This document shows, piece by piece, positions 1 through 6,546 of a stretch of DNA of 7,738 bases (position 1 is the stretch's first letter; every line of letters starts with the position of its first letter). The position numbers and the translations under genes were made by a program. The notes below the pieces were generated by a model, which saw only the letters and a program-made list of their open reading frames with translations, ran no database searches and was not told where the DNA came from. Source of the stretch: CAG-826 sp964546565. GTDB taxonomy: Bacteria; Bacillota_I; Bacilli_A; RFN20; CAG-826. The stretch lies in assembly GCA_964546565.1 (NCBI GenBank), contig CAZJKC010000059.1, positions 1-7,738 of the forward strand, given 5' to 3'.

Positions 1-81
1 GTGCAAAATTTCTTTCAACTATTACTAGCGGAATTTACTTTTTCAAATAACGAAAAAAGACAAATATCATGGAATGTATAA
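1..81 (+). CDS. possible 3' end of a convergent gene (partial, cut by window edge)
   Basis: Frame 1 of the plus strand is open from the first base to a TAA at 79-81 (26 residues, ending ...RQISWNV). The other two plus frames stop within the first 48 bases. If real, this is the C-terminal tail of a gene entering from the left and converging on the exonuclease gene, whose stop is only 15 bases away. No family can be recognised from so short a piece, and 26 open codons can arise by chance. No terminator hairpin is visible between the two converging stops. Confidence 0.3.
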   Translation: MQNFFQLLLAEFTFSNNEKRQISWNV

Positions 82-96
82 ATAACAAATTAGGCA

Positions 97-864
97 TTAA
101 TCGATTTTTATTTCTAAAGCAATTGGACAATGATCACTACCAAATATTTCTTTATGTATTTTCATATCTTTTACCCATGAAAAATGCTCATTATCTATTA
201 AAAAATAATCAATTCTCCATCCGGCATCATGAAGACGTGCTTGAAAACGATAACTCCACCATGTATAAGAAATTTTATCAGGATACAATCGTCTAAAAAC
301 ATCGACATATCCACTTTCTAATAATTGTGTCATTTTTTCTCTTTCTTCATCCGTAAAGCCGGCCATCCCACGATTGTTTTTTGGATGTTTTAAATCTATT
401 TCTTGATGAGCGACATTTAAATCCCCGGCATAAATGACGGCCTTTGTTGCTTTTAATTTCATTAAATACGCCCGCATTTCATTTTCAAACTCGAGACGAA
501 AAGGTAATCTTTTCAAACCTTCTCCGGCATTAGGAACATAACAAGCCACATAATAAAATAAAGGATATTCTAAAGTAATAATTCTTCCTTCTTCATCATA
601 CTTGCCATTATCTAATCCATAATGGACCATTAAAGGCTTTTCTTTCGTAAAAACGGCAACTCCTGAATAGCCTTTTTTGATTTTAGAATTCGTCCAATAG
701 GCATAATACCCGTTCGGCATAAAAGGAAAAGTTAAATGCTCAATTTCTGAAAACTTCGTTTCATTAATTGAAAAAATATCAGCATTTAAACTATTGAAAT
801 CTTTTATAAAATCTTTTTGTAAAATAGCCCTAATACCATTAACATTAAAAGAAACTATTTTCAT
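97..864 (-). CDS. exoA: exodeoxyribonuclease III / AP endonuclease (ExoA/Xth type)
   Basis: A 255-residue cytoplasmic DNA repair enzyme of the exonuclease III branch of the endonuclease/exonuclease/phosphatase superfamily. The family cuts the backbone at abasic sites and removes nucleotides 3' to 5' using Mg2+. All expected catalytic blocks are present: the N-terminal FNVNGIRA strand (residues 6-13, metal-binding Asn8), the NETK block with metal ligand Glu35, Tyr109 in CYVPN, Asp148 and Asn150 in GDLNVAH, WRID with Asp219, and the C-terminal GSDH with the Asp244-His245 pair. Length is normal for Bacillus-type ExoA (about 252 residues). The start is well supported by AAGGTGGTG at 872-880, 7 nt upstream. 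The gene follows the metalloprotease terminator, so it is probably transcribed alone. No terminator is visible after its stop. Confidence 0.96.
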   Translation of the reverse strand: MKIVSFNVNGIRAILQKDFIKDFNSLNADIFSINETKFSEIEHLTFPFMPNGYYAYWTNSKIKKGYSGVAVFTKEKPLMVHYGLDNGKYDEEGRIITLEYPLFYYVACYVPNAGEGLKRLPFRLEFENEMRAYLMKLKATKAVIYAGDLNVAHQEIDLKHPKNNRGMAGFTDEEREKMTQLLESGYVDVFRRLYPDKISYTWWSYRFQARLHDAGWRIDYFLIDNEHFSWVKDMKIHKEIFGSDHCPIALEIKID

Positions 865-889
865 ACCTATACACCACCTTATAAGTAAG

Positions 890-898
890 ATTGTAACA
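890..898 (-). promoter_or_regulatory. candidate extended -10 promoter of the exonuclease gene
   Basis: On the minus strand the sequence TGTTACAAT fits an extended -10 element (TGn followed by TACAAT, five of six matches to TATAAT). It lies about 26 nt upstream of the ATG, between the metalloprotease terminator and the exonuclease RBS. No good -35 box is found at the right distance, which is tolerated for extended -10 promoters. The assignment rests on motif matching alone. Confidence 0.35.
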
Positions 899-915
899 CT
901 TCAATCATCTTATAA

Positions 916-950
916 AAAGAAAAAAGTGAGGGCCATTCAAGCCTTCACTC
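916..950 (-). terminator. rho-independent terminator of the M6 metalloprotease gene
   Basis: Read on the minus strand, AGTGAAGGC and GCCCTCACT form a nine-position stem with one A-C mismatch around a 7-nt loop (stem-loop at 925-949). A T-rich run, TTTTTTCTTTTT, follows directly. It begins 12 nt after the metalloprotease stop codon and separates that gene from the exonuclease promoter. Confidence 0.8.
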
Positions 951-961
951 CATTATTATTT

Positions 962-2587
962 TTATTTTTTGGTAATATTTACGGTAATCGTATCGCCTTC
1001 AATATCTCCAACGGTAATCGTGTATCCGATAGAGGAGCCATCATTAAACTTATCAGCACCATTCATAAAGAAAGCTTTGGTCGGACTAAATGTTGAACCT
1101 GTCTTCCAAATAGTTGAATTTTGCTTAACATAAGTACCTGACTTACTTGTTCCAGAAATACCATTTTGTAAAGTATTATTACCCCCGCTATCGAGAAGAT
1201 GAAGTAAACGGTCTTTATCTTTATTCTTTGATAAATAAGAATACGATTGCGAATTAGAAGCGCCAATATAACCAAAATAATTCGAAGATGAAAGAACATC
1301 AACCATCTCTTGTTGTGTATTTAGATAACATTGAAAATTACCTTTTAAGTTTAATTTAACCATTCTCGCATCTACATGATATATACGTAATCCGCTATCG
1401 CTATACATTAATTCACGATTATCAAACTTGTATTTAGAATCCTGCTCATTATTCCCCGTAGGCGTATAGTATTCAATCAATAAATATTCATCAAAAATGG
1501 TTCCATTCCATCCATCATTAATTAATATTGCATCACCATATGAAGATGAAGTTCTTAATTTAACAGTTGTTGATTCAGTCACCCAAATAGGATCAACCCA
1601 TCCTAAAGAAAACTTTGAATATATATTATGGTCTCCAACGTTATATGATTGCATATCTAACTCACCAGCACAATTCCATGTATTGTAGTCATCATAACAA
1701 TAATAATCATCCAAACCGATAATATGACCCATTTCATGAATAAAGGTATGCCCATCAATGCCAGAAGGTGCTTTATTACTTGTATAATAATCATTCATAA
1801 AAGAATAACTTAACCACATGTAATTATTAACTGTTGGGCAGTTCTTCTTCGGATCGTTATCCGTGCAGTAGCACCATGCCCACCACGCATCAACATCGAG
1901 CGAATACTCATTCGAATATACAAAGATAACAGCATCTAAATAACCATCACCATCTTGGTCATATTCACAAAGTTTTTCATAATCATAACAAGCTTTTTTA
2001 TAAAAAATATCACCTATATATGTACCGGGATCATATTCTATATCATCTTTAGCATAATTATCGGCATATTCATATGTACTTTCATTAACTTCAATTACTT
2101 GATCATATATTTCACCCGTGATATTCAATTTACCATAACTTGATTTAGCAAAATATGATTGTACTGATTCCCAGTTGGTATATTTTGATTCACCGAAGAA
2201 TATCAATTCTAAATTACTTAACATCGACTGTGACCAAGGAGTCCCATCAGAGAATTTAACAGGTACTACCAATACTTTTTGCGTACCGGTAGAATTCATG
2301 GTTGGCCATCCTAGAGATTCATTTGTATCCCTTAATGTATTGGTGTAATTCTTAAGAAATACTCCATCATCATTTGTAGTTGATGAACTTGATGTATAAT
2401 TAGAGGATGTATGATTGATGTCGCTATTACTACTCACACCCGTATTTATTTCACTAGTATGTGTATCATTTGAGTTTATATCACTTGTATTATTTGAAGA
2501 ACCTCCATAAGTATTACTAGTATTGAATTCAATAGAGCATGAACTAAGCAACATTACTAATAATAATCCGATATTCCTTTTTTTCAT
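962..2587 (-). CDS. M6-family (immune inhibitor A-like) zinc metalloprotease, secreted lipoprotein
   Basis: A 541-residue protein. The N-terminus (MKKRN, then a hydrophobic stretch and lipobox LSSC at 14-17) is a lipoprotein signal peptide, so the mature protein should be lipid-anchored at Cys17 outside the membrane. Residues 18-75 form a Ser/Thr/Asn-rich linker with a degenerate ten-residue repeat. The catalytic domain starts near KVLVVPVKFSDG (104-115). It carries HEMGHIIGLDD at 284-294, matching the M6 pattern HExxHxxGxxD: His284 and His288 with Asp294 as zinc ligands and Glu285 as catalytic base. DMQSYN (311-316) probably holds the Met-turn, followed by HNIYSKFSLGW. DQDGDGYLD (210-218) resembles a calcium-binding loop. 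Eight cysteines besides the lipidated one are unusual for an exported Firmicutes protein. The start is fixed by AAGGGAGGAT upstream. The substrate is unknown; host or dietary protein is a guess. Confidence 0.9.
   Translation of the reverse strand: MKKRNIGLLLVMLLSSCSIEFNTSNTYGGSSNNTSDINSNDTHTSEINTGVSSNSDINHTSSNYTSSSSTTNDDGVFLKNYTNTLRDTNESLGWPTMNSTGTQKVLVVPVKFSDGTPWSQSMLSNLELIFFGESKYTNWESVQSYFAKSSYGKLNITGEIYDQVIEVNESTYEYADNYAKDDIEYDPGTYIGDIFYKKACYDYEKLCEYDQDGDGYLDAVIFVYSNEYSLDVDAWWAWCYCTDNDPKKNCPTVNNYMWLSYSFMNDYYTSNKAPSGIDGHTFIHEMGHIIGLDDYYCYDDYNTWNCAGELDMQSYNVGDHNIYSKFSLGWVDPIWVTESTTVKLRTSSSYGDAILINDGWNGTIFDEYLLIEYYTPTGNNEQDSKYKFDNRELMYSDSGLRIYHVDARMVKLNLKGNFQCYLNTQQEMVDVLSSSNYFGYIGASNSQSYSYLSKNKDKDRLLHLLDSGGNNTLQNGISGTSKSGTYVKQNSTIWKTGSTFSPTKAFFMNGADKFNDGSSIGYTITVGDIEGDTITVNITKK
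2402..2491 (-). repeat. three degenerate 30-nt (10-residue) tandem units in the protease linker
   Basis: Residues 33-62 of the metalloprotease read as three ten-residue units that each carry a core of the form T/N-S-D/E-I-N at the same place (cores at residues 34-38, 44-48 and 54-58). The DNA of the units is also related: the first 18 bases of units one and two match at about 14 positions. This looks like an expanded spacer between the lipid anchor and the catalytic domain. Confidence 0.6.
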
Positions 2588-2662
2588 TTAATGTATCCTC
2601 CCTTTTTTTACGTAAATTAATTTTAATATAAATTTAACAAGTTGTACATTAAAAAAATATAG

Positions 2663-2691
2663 AACTATTATTATTTTTTTGAATAGTAGTT
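2663..2691. repeat. inverted repeat in the gap upstream of the metalloprotease gene
   Basis: AACTATTATT (2663-2672) and AATAGTAGTT (2682-2691) pair over ten positions, one of them a G-T wobble on the plus strand, around a nine-base loop. The repeat lies in the 157-nt gap between the membrane protein gene and the metalloprotease gene. On the minus strand it is followed by CTATATTTTTTT, so it could be a second, weak terminator or an operator for the protease. I cannot fix the protease promoter, because the gap is so AT-rich that several poor -10 matches exist. Confidence 0.4.
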
Positions 2692-2710
2692 AGTAATAAA
2701 TAGCTTTAAT

Positions 2711-2735
2711 AAAAACGGATAATTTAATAATCCAT
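2711..2735 (-). terminator. weak rho-independent terminator after the feo/membrane protein unit
   Basis: On the minus strand ATGGAT and ATCCGT (outer stem, one T-G wobble) plus two further inner pairs across a T-T mismatch form a hairpin at 2715-2735. TTTTATT follows. It begins 9 nt after the TGA of the membrane protein gene. The stem is AT-rich and imperfect, so termination may be partial. Confidence 0.5.
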
Positions 2736-2744
2736 CACTTATTG

Positions 2745-3458
2745 TCAATTCTTATCTTCAATCATTAAAAAATGTAATTGCATTTCTTTTTCACAAATCA
2801 TTCTTTTATTTATCAAAAAATAATACAAAAATCCTATTCCAATAGATAATAATACAAATAATATAATCCAAAACATGTATCCTATTTCCATGATTTTATT
2901 ACTTAATTCAAACCATCCATGATCATAATAATTCATAAACGGATAAGGAAAATATTTGCTATTATGGCCGCTACTATTGAAAACAACATCAAAACTATTG
3001 CATATCACCATTAAGAAAAAATAATATAAAGGCCCTAATGCACAACAAAAACAATATTTGCTACTAAAAAAATAATGATTTTCTAATATCAAATAATTCA
3101 TTATCGATAGACCCGGTATTAATAAATAAAACATTACATTAATCAAGGAAAATGATATATCTTCTTGATTAATAATCTGAACGAATAAAGCGACGATAGT
3201 TAAAGTAACATTGGTCATAGATAGCAATTCTAGAATAGAAAATATTTTAGGATAAATAAATACTTGTTGTTTATCTTTTTTTATATCCCATATTAACCGC
3301 CATATCATCATTAAGAAAAGAAAAAAATTACTTTGAAAACTCCACGATAAAAAAGGCCAATATAATTGATTACTGCGCATCAAACATTTTAAAGGTAATA
3401 GTAATAATAAGATTTCAATAATAAAAAACTTTATAGCATATGATAATATCTTTTTCAT
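2745..3458 (-). CDS. six-helix membrane protein, Pr6Pr (FAR-17a/AIG1-like) family candidate
   Basis: A 237-residue protein with about six membrane helices (near residues 5-24, 41-57, 75-96, 102-124, 135-153 and 193-215) and a short charged C-terminal tail. The layout, and the segment YFPYPFMNYYDHGW (169-182) between helices five and six, resemble the bacterial Pr6Pr membrane protein family, relatives of eukaryotic AIG1/ADTRP lipid hydrolases. This is recognised from memory of the pattern, not from a search. No role is established for bacterial members. The active-site His of AIG1/ADTRP could not be placed with confidence here, so hydrolase activity is not claimed. The start is supported by TGAGGT 6 nt upstream. 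The gene begins 35 nt after the FeoB-associated peptide with no terminator between, so it is probably the last gene of the feo transcript. Confidence 0.6.
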   Translation of the reverse strand: MKKILSYAIKFFIIEILLLLLPLKCLMRSNQLYWPFLSWSFQSNFFLFLMMIWRLIWDIKKDKQQVFIYPKIFSILELLSMTNVTLTIVALFVQIINQEDISFSLINVMFYLLIPGLSIMNYLILENHYFFSSKYCFCCALGPLYYFFLMVICNSFDVVFNSSGHNSKYFPYPFMNYYDHGWFELSNKIMEIGYMFWIILFVLLSIGIGFLYYFLINKRMICEKEMQLHFLMIEDKN

Positions 3459-3460
3459 CT

Positions 3461-3478
3461 GATAACCTCATGATTATC
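3461..3478 (-). promoter_or_regulatory. small hairpin overlapping the RBS of the membrane protein gene
   Basis: On the minus strand GATAATC and GGTTATC pair over seven positions (one T-G wobble) around an ATGA loop. The second arm contains part of the Shine-Dalgarno sequence TGAGGT and ends 2 nt before the ATG. Such a hairpin could reduce translation of the last gene of the feo unit compared with the coupled upstream genes. The stem is short and AT-rich, so the effect may be small. Confidence 0.3.
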
Positions 3479-3493
3479 ATATGTCTTTTTTGA

Positions 3494-3652
3494 CTATTTA
3501 TTCTTATGGCACTTTTCTTCATTCTTAAAAGGGCAATGCTCATATTTATCACAACTCGAGCATCCCTTTTTATTATTCTTTACGCTATATAACAACGCAA
3601 ACATAAAAGCGAAAGCGATAATGCTTAAAATTACGTAATCTAACCAATTCAT
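3494..3652 (-). CDS. FeoB-associated Cys-rich membrane protein
   Basis: A 52-residue peptide with one N-terminal membrane helix (about residues 6-24), a basic KNNKK stretch, and a C-terminal cluster of four cysteines, Cys31-x2-Cys34-x5-Cys40-x7-Cys48. This is the layout of the FeoB-associated Cys-rich membrane proteins that follow feoB in many Firmicutes. Their role is thought to be in Fe2+ transport, perhaps as a small FeoC-like partner or metal-binding element, but is not firmly known. The start ATG (3650-3652) overlaps the feoB stop as ATGA, which implies translational coupling, and AGGA lies upstream inside feoB. The reading frame stays open upstream of this ATG, but those codons only shadow the end of feoB. 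Confidence 0.88.
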   Translation of the reverse strand: MNWLDYVILSIIAFAFMFALLYSVKNNKKGCSSCDKYEHCPFKNEEKCHKNK

Positions 3653-5649
3653 ATAAGCAGCAATCCTACTTGATAAACGATAAAAGCAATGAAATAAGCA
3701 AAAACAGTTTGACCTAGCATATATAAAAGAGCCCATTTAGTCGAATTCAATTCTTTACGCATGGTCGCAAATGTCGCTACACAGGGCATATATAAAAGGA
3801 CAAAAAGCAATAATGAAAGACCTTGCAAGGCCGTAAATGTGCTTTGCAATATCATCGTTAAATCACCATTAATAAGCACTTCTAGAGTGGACACAACCGC
3901 TTCTTTTGCACTTAATCCTGTTATTAATGCCGAAGTTAGACGCCAATCATTAAGACCGATTGGCTTAAAAATCGGAGCAATAAGAGTTGCTAAAGCCGCT
4001 AAAATAGAATCTTCATTATTCGCAACATAATTTAATTTCAAATCAAAACTTTGTAAAAACCATATAATAACAGTGGCAACAAAAATAACAGTAAAAGCTT
4101 TTTTAATAAAATCCTTAGCCTTTTCCCACATTAATAAGAAGGTTGATTTCCATCCCGGAAGTCGATATGAAGGTAATTCCATCATAAAGGGAGTAGCGTT
4201 AATTTTCTTAATAGCATATATCAACGCCAAAACAAGAACACCTGTCACAATCCCTGTGACATATAAAAGAATCATAATCCATACTGAATTAACACCAAAA
4301 AATGCCGATGTTAAAACCGTATATATTGGTAATTTAGCACTACAAGACATAAACGGAATAACGAGCATAGTCAATTTCTTATCACGTTCCGAAGTTAATG
4401 TCCGCGTAGCCATAACAGCCGGCACAGAACATCCAAAGCCAATAAGCATCGGTACAAAACTACGTCCTGATAGCCCTATTTTCCGTAATGGTTTATCCAT
4501 GATAAAAGCAATTCTTGCCATATATCCTGAATCTTCTAATAACGATAAAAAGAAAAACAATACAACAATGGTCGGTAAAAAAGAAAGCACTGAATTAATG
4601 CCATTTAAAATACCATCTACAACTAAGCTTCTCACCACTTCATTAATGCCATATGACACTAAACCTTTATTAATTAATTGCGCAATAGCGGATAATAACA
4701 TTTCAAACCATGATGAAAGATAATATCCTATTAGACCAAATGACAAATAAAAGACTAAGGCCATAATCATGATAAAAATAGGAAACGCCAACCATTTATT
4801 AGTCAAGATATGATCTATTTTATTAGATAACACTTGCTCTTTTGTTAAATCGTTTTTACGAATGACCGTATGTTCTGTAATCCGATCGATAAAATCATAA
4901 CGCATCATTGCTAAGACCGCCTCGCGATCTAATTTAGCATCCGTTTCCATTTCTAAAACGATGTGTTCAAGCATTTCTTTTTCATTGTTACTTAATTCAA
5001 GATACTCTTCAATTAATTTGTCACCTTCAATTAACCTAGTCGCAGCATATCTTAAAGGACAATGCTTATTTAAACAATGGTCTTCTATTAGATTCATTGT
5101 CGCATGAATGGTCCGATGAACCGGACTTGGTGCTTCACAAAAATCGACAATACGCGGTATCTGATGTTCTTTTCCTATTTTTTTGATGTTATCAATTAAT
5201 TCCGTAATACCTTCATCTTTAATGGCGGATATCGCCACCATCTTGACACCAATACTCTTCTCTAATCTAGATACATCAATCGCATTACCTGAATTTCGCA
5301 CTTCATCCATCATATTTAGAGCGATGACCATTGGTACACCTAATTCTAATAATTGCAAAGTCAAATATAAATTACGTTCTATATTAGTTGCATCTATAAT
5401 ATTAACAATTATATCCGGATGCCCTTGGATAATATAATCACGCGCCACGATTTCTTCATTAGAATACGGTGAAAGTGAATAAATACCTGGCAAATCAATA
5501 ACTTCAATATCTTTATTTTGTTTTAAAACACCGACTTTAGAATCGACAGTCACTCCGGGAAAATTACCAACTCTTTGATTAGCACCTGTTAAAATATTAA
5601 AAAGAGTTGTTTTTCCACAATTTTGATTACCCACTAATGCGACTTTCAT
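3649..5649 (-). CDS. feoB: ferrous iron transport protein B (GTP-gated Fe2+ permease)
   Basis: A 666-residue inner-membrane Fe2+ importer. The N-terminal G domain has all five motifs: G1 GNQNCGKT (7-14), G2 GVTV (32-35), G3 DLPG (52-55), G4 NMMD (112-115) and G5 SAI (141-143). A helical regulatory region (about 165-280) follows, then a membrane domain with two gate repeats. Conserved membrane motifs include LLEDSGYMAR (370-379), GFGCSVP with Cys407, PFMSCSAKLPIY with Cys436, and MPCVAT with Cys623. Length is typical for Firmicutes FeoB. The ATG overlaps the feoA stop as ATGA, with GAGGAAG just upstream, and the stop overlaps the next gene in the same way, so the three genes are translationally coupled. 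The gene looks intact. Confidence 0.98.
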   Translation of the reverse strand: MKVALVGNQNCGKTTLFNILTGANQRVGNFPGVTVDSKVGVLKQNKDIEVIDLPGIYSLSPYSNEEIVARDYIIQGHPDIIVNIIDATNIERNLYLTLQLLELGVPMVIALNMMDEVRNSGNAIDVSRLEKSIGVKMVAISAIKDEGITELIDNIKKIGKEHQIPRIVDFCEAPSPVHRTIHATMNLIEDHCLNKHCPLRYAATRLIEGDKLIEEYLELSNNEKEMLEHIVLEMETDAKLDREAVLAMMRYDFIDRITEHTVIRKNDLTKEQVLSNKIDHILTNKWLAFPIFIMIMALVFYLSFGLIGYYLSSWFEMLLSAIAQLINKGLVSYGINEVVRSLVVDGILNGINSVLSFLPTIVVLFFFLSLLEDSGYMARIAFIMDKPLRKIGLSGRSFVPMLIGFGCSVPAVMATRTLTSERDKKLTMLVIPFMSCSAKLPIYTVLTSAFFGVNSVWIMILLYVTGIVTGVLVLALIYAIKKINATPFMMELPSYRLPGWKSTFLLMWEKAKDFIKKAFTVIFVATVIIWFLQSFDLKLNYVANNEDSILAALATLIAPIFKPIGLNDWRLTSALITGLSAKEAVVSTLEVLINGDLTMILQSTFTALQGLSLLLFVLLYMPCVATFATMRKELNSTKWALLYMLGQTVFAYFIAFIVYQVGLLLI

Positions 5650-5876
5650 AAAACTTCCTCAATTTCTATCATTTCCGCATCAAATTTACGAATTGATAAA
5701 TAAAAATTTCTAATTTGTATTTGTATCGGATCTCCTAGTGGAGCCTTCTTGATTAATTTTAACTTTGTCCCCGGAATTATTCCCATTTCTAAAAGACGAT
5801 GCCGTAAGGAACCATTTCCAAGTACGGCCTTAATAATACCTGTTTTATTTACTTCCATCTCGGAAACCTTCATCAT
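5646..5876 (-). CDS. feoA: ferrous iron transport protein A (FeoA, SH3-like)
   Basis: A 76-residue cytoplasmic protein of the FeoA family, a small SH3-like fold that supports FeoB. Family hallmarks are visible: GNGSLRHRLLEMGIIPGT (residues 20-37), then alternating strands through KLKLIKKAPLGDPIQI and a C-terminal LSIRKFDAEMIEIEE. The frame is open further upstream, but the ATG at 5874-5876 is chosen because GAGGAG sits 6 nt before it and the usual family length is about 75 residues. A longer start would run back through the operator and into the promoter. It is the first gene of the feo unit, and its TGA overlaps the feoB ATG. Confidence 0.95.
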   Translation of the reverse strand: MMKVSEMEVNKTGIIKAVLGNGSLRHRLLEMGIIPGTKLKLIKKAPLGDPIQIQIRNFYLSIRKFDAEMIEIEEVL

Positions 5877-5882
5877 GTTCCA

Positions 5883-5888
5883 CTCCTC
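5883..5888 (-). promoter_or_regulatory. ribosome binding site that fixes the feoA start
   Basis: On the minus strand GAGGAG lies 6 nt before the first ATG of an ATGATG pair. The only longer in-frame start lies in the -35 box and has no such site. Confidence 0.8.
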
Positions 5889-5897
5889 ATCGTTTCT

Positions 5898-5917
5898 AAA
5901 TATACTATAGTATATTT
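5898..5917. promoter_or_regulatory. perfect 20-bp palindrome, likely operator of the feo operon
   Basis: AAATATACTATAGTATATTT is identical to its own reverse complement over all 20 bases. It lies between the feo -10 box and the feoA RBS, covering roughly +4 to +23 of the expected transcript. Position and symmetry fit the binding site of a dimeric repressor that blocks transcription, most simply an iron- or redox-responsive one given the genes it controls. The sequence does not match the Fur, PerR or DtxR/MntR consensus boxes as I recall them, so the regulator is left unnamed. It contains TATACT and TATAGT, so use as a -10 on either strand is a weaker alternative. Confidence 0.65.
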
Positions 5918-5927
5918 CTACGCGCTT

Positions 5928-5957
5928 AATGTAACTTAATTGATTATTTGTTGTCAA
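5928..5957 (-). promoter_or_regulatory. sigma-A type promoter of the feo operon
   Basis: On the minus strand a perfect TTGACA (5952-5957) is followed after 18 nt by TACATT (5928-5933, four of six matches to TATAAT). Transcription would start near 5920, immediately before the palindrome. The promoter sits 70 nt downstream of the nitroreductase stop, and no terminator was found between them, so read-through from the bile salt hydrolase unit may also reach feoA. Confidence 0.6.
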
Positions 5958-6019
5958 GAGTATGCATTAAAGTATTATTTAACTTCCATAACTCTTTAAA
6001 CGGTATCAAAAAATGAAAA

Positions 6020-6529
6020 CTATTTTATATAATGAATTTTTTCCTTATCAAATTGCGTTCTTTCTTCTTTTATTTCATCAGGATAACCAATATAAACTAA
6101 TCCTAAAGGAATATAATTATCATTCAAACATAGTATTTCTTTCATCTTTTCGACCTTCTCATTTTGGGGAGTAATACCACACCAAAGTGCCCCTAAAGAT
6201 AGGTCTACCGCTCCTAGCAAAGTATTCTCAATAGCGGATGAACAATCTTGTATCCAATAATCGCGAGCAGATTCTTTTAAAAAGCGATCTTTATGACCAC
6301 ATACCACAATAGCGATTGGTGCTTCATAATCCATATTCTTAAACGTTTCTCTTATTTTTAAAAGATGATCTTTTGATGAAACAACAAAGAACTCCCATGG
6401 TTGCATATTACGCGCTGAAGGTCCTGCCATAGCGTACTCTAATAAAGTTTGAATATCCCTTTCTTTTATAGAATCTTTTTTAAATTTACGAATACTTCGT
6501 CGTTGTAAAATAGCTTTTCCTAATTCCAT
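6020..6529 (-). CDS. nitroreductase family protein (FMN-dependent NAD(P)H oxidoreductase)
   Basis: A 169-residue cytoplasmic flavoprotein of the small nitroreductase group, members of which reduce nitro compounds, quinones or other acceptors with NAD(P)H via FMN. The N-terminal RRSIRKF (10-16) and the PSARNMQPWEF block (37-47) are the FMN phosphate and ring contacts. WIQDCSSAIENTLLGA (92-107) is the dimer-interface helix, and PLGLVYIGYPDE (141-152) is the conserved C-terminal block. The natural substrate cannot be told from sequence. The start is backed by AAGGGAG, which begins right at the stop codon of the upstream hydrolase gene. The 17-nt gap and absence of a promoter indicate co-transcription with that gene. 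The gene looks intact and ends in TAG. Confidence 0.92.
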   Translation of the reverse strand: MELGKAILQRRSIRKFKKDSIKERDIQTLLEYAMAGPSARNMQPWEFFVVSSKDHLLKIRETFKNMDYEAPIAIVVCGHKDRFLKESARDYWIQDCSSAIENTLLGAVDLSLGALWCGITPQNEKVEKMKEILCLNDNYIPLGLVYIGYPDEIKEERTQFDKEKIHYIK

Positions 6530-6546
6530 TTGTTTATCGCTCCCTT

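Noticed and set aside
41..76. Possible tiny minus-strand gene after the exonuclease stop (ATG to TAA, 12 codons)
   Set aside because: It has no RBS and is too short to support.
1063..1302. Minus-strand frame of 79 codons inside the protease gene
   Set aside because: It is an out-of-frame shadow of the protease coding sequence, which is intact across this stretch.
3653..3736. Longer start for the FeoB-associated peptide
   Set aside because: The extra 28 codons lie within the end of feoB. The ATGA overlap and the family layout (short N-terminus, then one helix) support the start at 3652.
3761..4030. Plus-strand open frame of 89 codons, and similar frames at 5183-5437, 1497-1688, 1955-2143, 69-296 and 794-1096
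   Set aside because: All are antisense to well-supported minus-strand genes (feoB, the protease, the exonuclease) and show no family features.
4073..4723. Long plus-strand open frame of 216 codons
   Set aside because: It lies entirely antisense to feoB, whose motifs are complete. It has no RBS and no recognisable domain.
5877..5957. N-terminal extension of feoA by 27 residues
   Set aside because: The extension would translate the palindrome and the promoter region back into the -35 box. The ATG at 5874-5876 has a good RBS and gives the normal family length.
5958..6019. Terminator between the nitroreductase and the feo promoter
   Set aside because: Only a weak six-base pairing (TTAAAG with CTTTAA, long loop) without a T-run could be found.
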